Shown piece by piece: positions 57,953 to 64,000 of a DNA stretch of 64,000 nucleotides. The DNA comes from Lactarius indigo (lineage: Eukaryota; Basidiomycota; Agaricomycetes; Russulales; Russulaceae): contig JAFKAC010000203.1 of assembly GCA_025766275.1 (NCBI GenBank), positions 1 to 64,000 of the forward strand, read 5' to 3'. The notes under the pieces were generated by a model, which saw nothing but the letters and a program-made list of their open reading frames with translations, did no database searches and was not told where the DNA came from. The stretch's first letter is position 1. Every line of letters starts with the position of its first letter. The position numbers were made by a program, and so were the translations under genes.

Positions 57953-60900
57953 ATGGCCGCAGCAAAGACTAAATCAAAATTGGTCACCCCGCATGGCCAC
58001 CCCACTTTGACTATTCCTAGAAACAACCACACGCCCCCTTCCTCATCAGGTCCATCGCCCACAATCGCAAAGACACCCAAGACACCTGCGGATGAAGGAG
58101 TAGACTTTTTCGAGTCATCAATAAAGCACGGCGAAGCACCTGTCCGTGTATACGAGTTACCACTAGAACCAGATGGGGGGCCAAGCAAGAGTCGAGAGGT
58201 AAGTTGGTTCGAGCCGAATATATGCGCTGTCATACTGATAACCTTTGCGCAGTACATACGTCTCCCTCCGCAGATGTTCCGTATATTCTCCGCGTCTCGC
58301 TGGAAGCGGGTACTCCAGCGTCTAGAAACGGCGTGTTCAAAACAAATTTCCCCCTCGACGGCGGCGTGTTTGACCGCAATAGGTTCGCTGAACGAAAGTA
58401 AGCGCGTGCGGTGCTTCTCTCTCTGCTCAGTATGAAATGAAAAACGCGTTCACAGGCTCCCCACGAATGTTTCAAAACCTATCCAAATTGATCTTCCCAT
58501 ATCCCATGCTGGCGCCTTTGCTTATTGGGTTGAGTACGACGATGTGACTCCCGGCAATCGTATTACCGGTAGACAGGGCTACTTTAACATTGATCCACTC
58601 CTTCGAATCAAGGCACGCACGCCAATCCTCGGAAGTGACTCGCAGCATTTACTACCCACCGATGGCGGCGCAGTGATAAAGGATGAGATTATCAACCTCC
58701 CTCTCTCCGCTGTCTCTCTTCTCAGCACCGTCTCTAAATGGATGGGCCCCGTGTCCAAGTGGCCAGACTTTTTCGCAGAAGCTAGTGAGAGAGGGTATAA
58801 TATGTTGCACTGGACACCACTCCAGGAACGGGGCGAAAGCAACTCTCCTTACTCGATCAAAGACCAGCTCCGCTACGAACCGAGCATGTTCAGTGACCCC
58901 CAGTCTGTTGCAGACGATGGCGGTGTCGCAAAGATCGAGGAAGTGTTGGGCCTCGCCCGTGACCGATACGGTCTCCTCCACCTGACCGACGTAGTCCTCA
59001 ATCACACTGCTAATAATAGTGTTTGGCTCGAGGAGCACCCAGAGGCTGGTCAGTCAATTGTTTCGGTCGTATCTTTCCTCATGACTCTTAAGACCTTTCT
59101 ATCTTATAGGTTTCAGTCCACTCAATTTCCCACATCTTATTCCCGCTCTCGAGCTCGATGACGCTATCATTGAGTTTTCTGGTTCGCTCAAGGATCACGG
59201 CTTACCTACTGCGGTCACGTCAATGGATGATGTGGAACTCCTCTTGGATGCCTTCCACGACTACGTCCGACAATTCAACTTCTGGCAATATTACGTCCTC
59301 GATGTCAAGAAAGAGAAGGAGTCGGTCAAGGCCGCCCACTTTTCTGGCGAGATCAAACCATGGGAAGGACCTGACGTCAAAGGCAAGAGTGCGGCCGAAC
59401 TTGCAACAATCTTGCGCGCGTACCGTGACGGAGAATTCCTCCAGGGGCTGTCAAAATACGCGAAACGATTTGGCGTGACTGTGGATGGCGCTGTCGCGGC
59501 TGGTTTCATCCTAGCCGCACGTGGGAGTGACGCGGAGCTCGTAAACGCGTGGGGCGACGTTGTGGACGCGTTGAACCTGCCGCTTTACCAGGAGTGGGAG
59601 GAAGATGTCAAGATTGCTTTGGAGAATATCAAGAATCGCTTGAAGTACACTCGTCTCGACGATAATGGTCCAAAGATGGGTGAAATTACCAGAAAGTCAG
59701 TACCCAACTCCGTTTTTTGTGACGAGAGCTAAAGTAACCATAGGTCTCCGATTATGGAGTCCTATTTCGTTCGTGTTCCCGGAGCTGAGAAGGAACCCCT
59801 CAAGTACTCTCTCGCTGTAAATGGGTGGTTGTGGAACGCAGACCCTCTCGCCAATTTCGCTCTTCTTCCATCCAGAGCTTATTTTCAGCGTACGGTCATT
59901 GCTTGGGGCGATTGCGTAAAGCTCAACTACGGTTCGTCTCCTGAGGACTCACCATTTCTTTGGGAGCATATGACCGAATACGTGACCTCCCTCGCCCGCA
60001 TTTTTACCGGTTTCCGGCTCGATAACTGCCACTCGACCCCACTACACGTTGGCACGACACTCCTTGACCGCGCGCGTACTGTCAATCCCAACCTTTATGT
60101 CGTCGCTGAGCTGTTCACCGGAAGTGAGGACATGGACACTGTATTCGTGAGCAGGCTTGGTATCAACAGCCTCGTTCGTGAAGCTGGAAACGCATGGGAC
60201 CCTAAAGAGTTCTCTCGCATCACCTGGCGCTATGGCCTCGGGAAACCTTTCGGCTCCATGGACGGCGCTTGCCTTACATCGTCCTCGTATGTTGCCTCTC
60301 CAACTGTCTCAGGGCGTGGGCCCATCCGGCCATGTGTCATCTCGCCAATCTTTGGCTCACTACCGCATGCGCTGTTATACGACCAGACACACGACAACGA
60401 ATCGACAACCAGCAAGCGTTCATCAGAGGATACACTTTCGACAGCAGCCATTGTCGCGTTTTCCTGGTGCGCGACAGGTAGCGTGAAAGGCTACGATGAG
60501 GTTTATCCACGGTTGCTAGAGCTCGTCCGAGAGACTAAACTATACGAACTTGTCGGGCTTGGCGACGCCGAAGGGAAACAATTCGGACGTGGAGGGATTG
60601 CCGTCGCAAAGAGACTGTTAAATAGTCTGCATCGGGAGATGGTCCTGGGGGGATTTGAGGAAGGCCACGTCCACCAAGAGAATGATGTACGCCGGATCGA
60701 CTGTTGCACTGTGCTGGACTAATTGCTGACTTCTTGTCCTCGCAGTATCTTGTCATACATCGCGTGCAGCCAGGTACTCAGAAGGGCTACCTTCTCGTAG
60801 CGCACACAGCCTTTCCTTCTTCCCGAGGCTCGAAGGACCGTGGTTTCAGTAAGTCCCTTTCATGTATTGTATCATTTATACCCATGGCCAAACAGTTGAA

Positions 60901-63349
60901 CCAACCCGCCTTCGTGGATCAAGCGCGAAATTCGTTTTTGGGGCGAGCATAGAATTCACCGAAGTTGTTTCTATTCCAAATACGATCACTGGCATCCCGT
61001 CGAAGTTGGTGCACCTCCAACCCGTAGCCCCGTTGTGGGGACGTGACGACCAAGGACCATACTCGGAGATTACAGTTCCTGATTACTTTCCACCCGGCAG
61101 CATAATGATTTTTGAGACGCAACTCGAAGGCCTGGATCCCACTCTCGACAAGCTTTGCGGTTCCGGAGCGGAGGACGCGTTCCAAGACCTCGACCTCGTC
61201 GATTTGAACGTCTTACTATACCGGGCTGATGGGGAAGAAATGGACGCCACGGGTGGCGAAATAAGCGTCTATGACGTTCCGGTTTTGGAAAACTCAAGTA
61301 CTGCGGCCTGGAGGGTTGGATGCACCCCTTAAAGCGCGTCATACAGAATAATGATCTGGGACATTCCCTCTGTGGTCATCTACGGGAGGGGAGTTGGGCG
61401 CTGGACTACACATCTAGACGGCTCTTTAAACAAGCGAATACGTTTCCCAAATTGCAGACATCCGCCGAATGGTTCAAGGAACGGTTTGACCTCATTAAAG
61501 CGACTGTACCACCTTACCTTCGGCCGAAGTACTTCGCCATCGTAGTCTCAGAGGCGTATAAAGCGGCCCGCCACGTAGCCATCGAGCAGTGTTCCGATTT
61601 TATCTCGTCTGGCCATTCGTTCACTCAAGACTTGGCAATGGTGTCGTTGCAGGTGCATGGGCGCGTACAGTCGGCCTCGCTGGATCCTGTCAAGAGTGTC
61701 CCTTCGCTAGCTGCGGGCCTCCCACATTTTTCTTCCGGTTGGGCAAGGTGCTGGGGCAGGGACGTATTCATATCGCTACGTGGTCTATTTTTGACGACTG
61801 GCAATTTCGAGTCTGCAAAGAGGCATATTTTGGCGTTTGCGTCAACACTGAAGCATGGTCTGATTCCAAATCTATTAGACTCCGTTCGTAATCCGAGGTA
61901 TGTATCTCCTTTCATAAATACACTACTCTTAATTTCCCTTTCCAGGTACAATTCGCGTGATTCGCCTTGGTGGATGCTCCAAAATATCCAGGATTATGTT
62001 CAGAAGGCCCCCGACGGTCCTGCGCTCCTTAGCGAGCCTGTGAAGCGCCGCTTCCCTAAAGACGATACTTGGGTACACTGGGACGATCCGCGCGCTTATT
62101 CCGATATCAGTACCATCGCAGAAATTATTCAGGAGGTGCTACAACGGCATGCAGACGGCATTTCTTTCCGCGAACACAATGCTGGTCCCAACCTTGACAT
62201 GCAGATGAACGATGAAGGATTCAGCATTAAAATTCGCGTCGACTGGGAGACGGGCCTGATTCTGGGCGGAAGCGCGTGGAACTGTGGTACGTGGATGGAC
62301 AAAATGGGTGAGTCGGTGAAGGCAGGGACGAAAGGAGTACCCGGGACCCCGCGAGATGGTGCACCTGTGGAGATTACGGGGTTGTTGAAGAGCACACTGA
62401 GGTGGCTGGACAACCTATCGAGCAGTGGCAAGTTCCCTTTCGAAGGAGTTGAAGCCGAAGGTGAGTCTAAGTGCTACTGAAACCCCGCCCCCCTCTGAGC
62501 GAGTCGGCGATGCAGTGAATGGGAAACGACGTCTGGTCACATACCGAGAATGGAACGACCTGATTCAGAATTCATTTGAAAGGTCATATTATGTGCCTCT
62601 TGGTCAGTCGGCGCTTTGTTTTGGGTCGTATAATCACTAATCAGATGTTCAGATCCCTCGGAAGACAAAGAGTACGACATTAACTCAGCGCTCGTCAATC
62701 GTCGTGGAATCTACAAGGATGTCGTCGGATCGGGACCTGGGCGGGAGTGGTCAAACTACCAATTCAGGCCGAACTTCCCCATCGCCATGACTGTTGCACC
62801 CGAGCTTTTCGACCCCGAGCATGCACTCGTTGCATTGAAACTGGCAGACGAAGTTCTCCGGGGCCCACTGGGAATGAAAACGCTGGATCCGAGCGACCTA
62901 CAATATCGTCCCTTCTACGACAACTCAAATGATTCAGACGATCCCGCCATTGCGAAAGGCAGAAACTATCACCAGGTTAGTGGATTGAAAGAGTGTGATC
63001 ACGCGAGCTGAACCGAACTTCAGGGTCCCGAGTGGGGGTGGCCCTTGGGGTACTTCTTGCGAGCGTATTTGTATTTCGATTCGAGATACGGAGCAGGCAC
63101 GGAGGTAAGTGGGACAACCAACGCTCATACTTGCTATACTTATTGTCCCATCAGAACCCAATTGACACTTTGCACCACATCTACAATATTCTTCGAACCC
63201 CTCGAACTTACATCAGCAATGATCCTTGGGCCGGGCTGCCCGAGTTGACGAACAAGGACGGGGCGTTCTGTTACGACTCCTGTGCCACGCAGGCGTGGAG
63301 TGCAAGTACCATTTTGGACGTTCTGGAGGAAATTCACGAACGGTATTGA
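57953..63349 (+). CDS. GDB1: Glycogen debranching enzyme, two apparent single-base deletions
   Basis: The start [15 protein letters not shown] leads to a protein of about 1,500 residues with both activities: 4-alpha-glucanotransferase at the N-terminus ([68 protein letters not shown]) and amylo-1,6-glucosidase at the C-terminus ([64 protein letters not shown]). It is a cytosolic enzyme of glycogen breakdown. Ten or so introns. Frame is lost twice inside conserved blocks: near 58274 (YIRLPP then [12 protein letters not shown]) and near 61287-61292 in an AAAA run ([11 protein letters not shown] then [12 protein letters not shown]). One missing base would explain each. In a normally single-copy core gene a consensus error is the likelier cause. 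Confidence 0.92.
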
Positions 63350-63467
63350 GGAGAAGCGTAAAGGAAATGTTGTAAATTGTATAGATTTGTATGGTCTTGT
63401 TTGGGTTGGAAGGCTTTGACATCGCGTGCAGGATCCCAAGGAAAATAGATGACACCGTCCATCTTCT

Positions 63468-64000
63468 ATGTCCTTCTTCCGTTTTGAACAGCCCGATCGA
63501 CTAAAGCAAAGGTTTTTAGAGGTAAAGGGGGAACAGGAGGACCTCGCTGTATACACCTGGGGTGAGGACAGTTATGATGGGCTAGGCGATGCTCTTCAGG
63601 AGGGAGGCGATGAACTGAATGATGAGACTTTCGGTGGAACTGGTGAAGTTGGCGAGTTTTCCATGTTTCACTCAATTGTACCGCATCCTCTTATCGTGAG
63701 CAGGCAAGGACTTCGATTTCACACAGCAGACACTGCTGCTCGATCACCATCCCGGACCTGTTCCGTCCACCTTCGAGCAGCCACATGCACAACCAGACCC
63801 CTTGCATGTCTATGGAGCGCAGGCCTCATCTTCGTGTACGGTCGTCACAGAATTAAATCCTGTGCCCCTCTCAAATTCCTCCCCTCTGCCCTGCAGCTCG
63901 TCCCGGCCCGTCACTGTGGGACGAAAAGTCGCCTTTCTCGGTGCTCCCTCGATCGAGCAGCGCTTCTCGTAGTCCTGCTGACCTCGTCCGCAACGGCTCC
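63468..64000 (+). CDS. PAT1: Decapping activator Pat1, N-terminal fragment
   Basis: The start at 63468 gives MSFFRFEQPDRLKQRFLEVK, then DLAVYTWGEDSYDGLGDALQ and DETFGG, the conserved Pat1 N-terminus that contacts Dhh1. The next exon starts KDFDFTQQTLLLDHHPGP, and a further exon after an intron ending at about 63895 reads RPGPSLWDEKSPFSVLPRSS; the frame stays open at the window edge. Pat1 bridges deadenylated mRNA, Lsm1-7 and Dcp2 in P-bodies. The first intron is ambiguous: a GC-AG intron (donor GGCGAGT at about 63655) keeps GEVGKDFDF, while a GT donor about 13 bases earlier gives GGTGKDFDF. Confidence 0.88.
   Translation, partial: MSFFRFEQPDRLKQRFLEVKGEQEDLAVYTWGEDSYDGLGDALQEGGDELNDETFGGTGEVGEFSMFHSIVPHPLIVSRQGLRFHTADTAARSPSRTCSVHLRAATCTTRPLACLWSAGLIFVYGRHRIKSCAPLKFLPSALQLVPARHCGTKSRLSRCSLDRAALLVVLLTSSATA

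Noticed and set aside
57990..58440. Plus-strand frame reading through the first GDB1 intron
   Set aside because: It retains an intron and reads the second conserved block in the wrong frame.

Overview
The window reads as nuclear DNA of a filamentous basidiomycete, probably an Agaricomycete. Nearly every gene is split by many short introns (about 45-70 nt, GT-AG with CTNAC-like branch sites). Genes are packed on both strands, often as divergent pairs sharing 170-400 bp promoters, and the proteins are fungal housekeeping orthologues. The placement is inferred from gene style and protein recognition, not from a database search. No rRNA, convincing tRNA, CRISPR array, transposase or reverse transcriptase was seen.

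Layout: 0-9.7 kb holds a truncated unknown gene, ubiquitin-S27a, an F-box gene, an Fbxo9/Hrt3-type F-box gene, an ER-membrane J-protein, COX9 and the PP2A B55 subunit. 9.7-18.7 kb is an accessory island: a dispersed repeat, a trypsin-fold protease-like gene with a long helical insertion, a run of tandem exon/intron-like modules, an EMC5 relic, a second repeat copy and a 260-residue all-helical gene resembling MLKL/HeLo-type N-terminal domains. 18.7-31.8 kb holds Clr2, TRAPPC12, a Kar9-like GAR-domain protein, the splicing factor RED and a sterol acyltransferase. 32.1-34.3 kb holds intact EMC5 and a broken second copy of the helical gene. 34.8-44.8 kb holds Vps5, cystathionine beta-synthase, an ADP-ribose Nudix hydrolase, a J-protein and Ipi3. 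45.8-55.4 kb holds a complex I 21-kDa-type subunit, a nucleoporin with three RanBP2 zinc fingers, Kin28/CDK7, a flavin monooxygenase and SAGA subunit Sgf73. 55.9-64 kb holds an alpha/beta hydrolase with three apparent frameshifts, glycogen debranching enzyme with two, and the start of PAT1.

Most genes belong to unrelated basic processes (translation, chromatin, splicing, trafficking, sterol, sulphur and glycogen metabolism), and there is no biosynthetic cluster. The least ordinary part is the 9.7-18.7 kb island and its link to 32-34 kb: both contain copies of the helical gene and of EMC5, in different relative orientations. The indels in the last 8 kb hit a normally single-copy metabolic gene as well as its neighbour, so consensus error there must be weighed against real gene decay.
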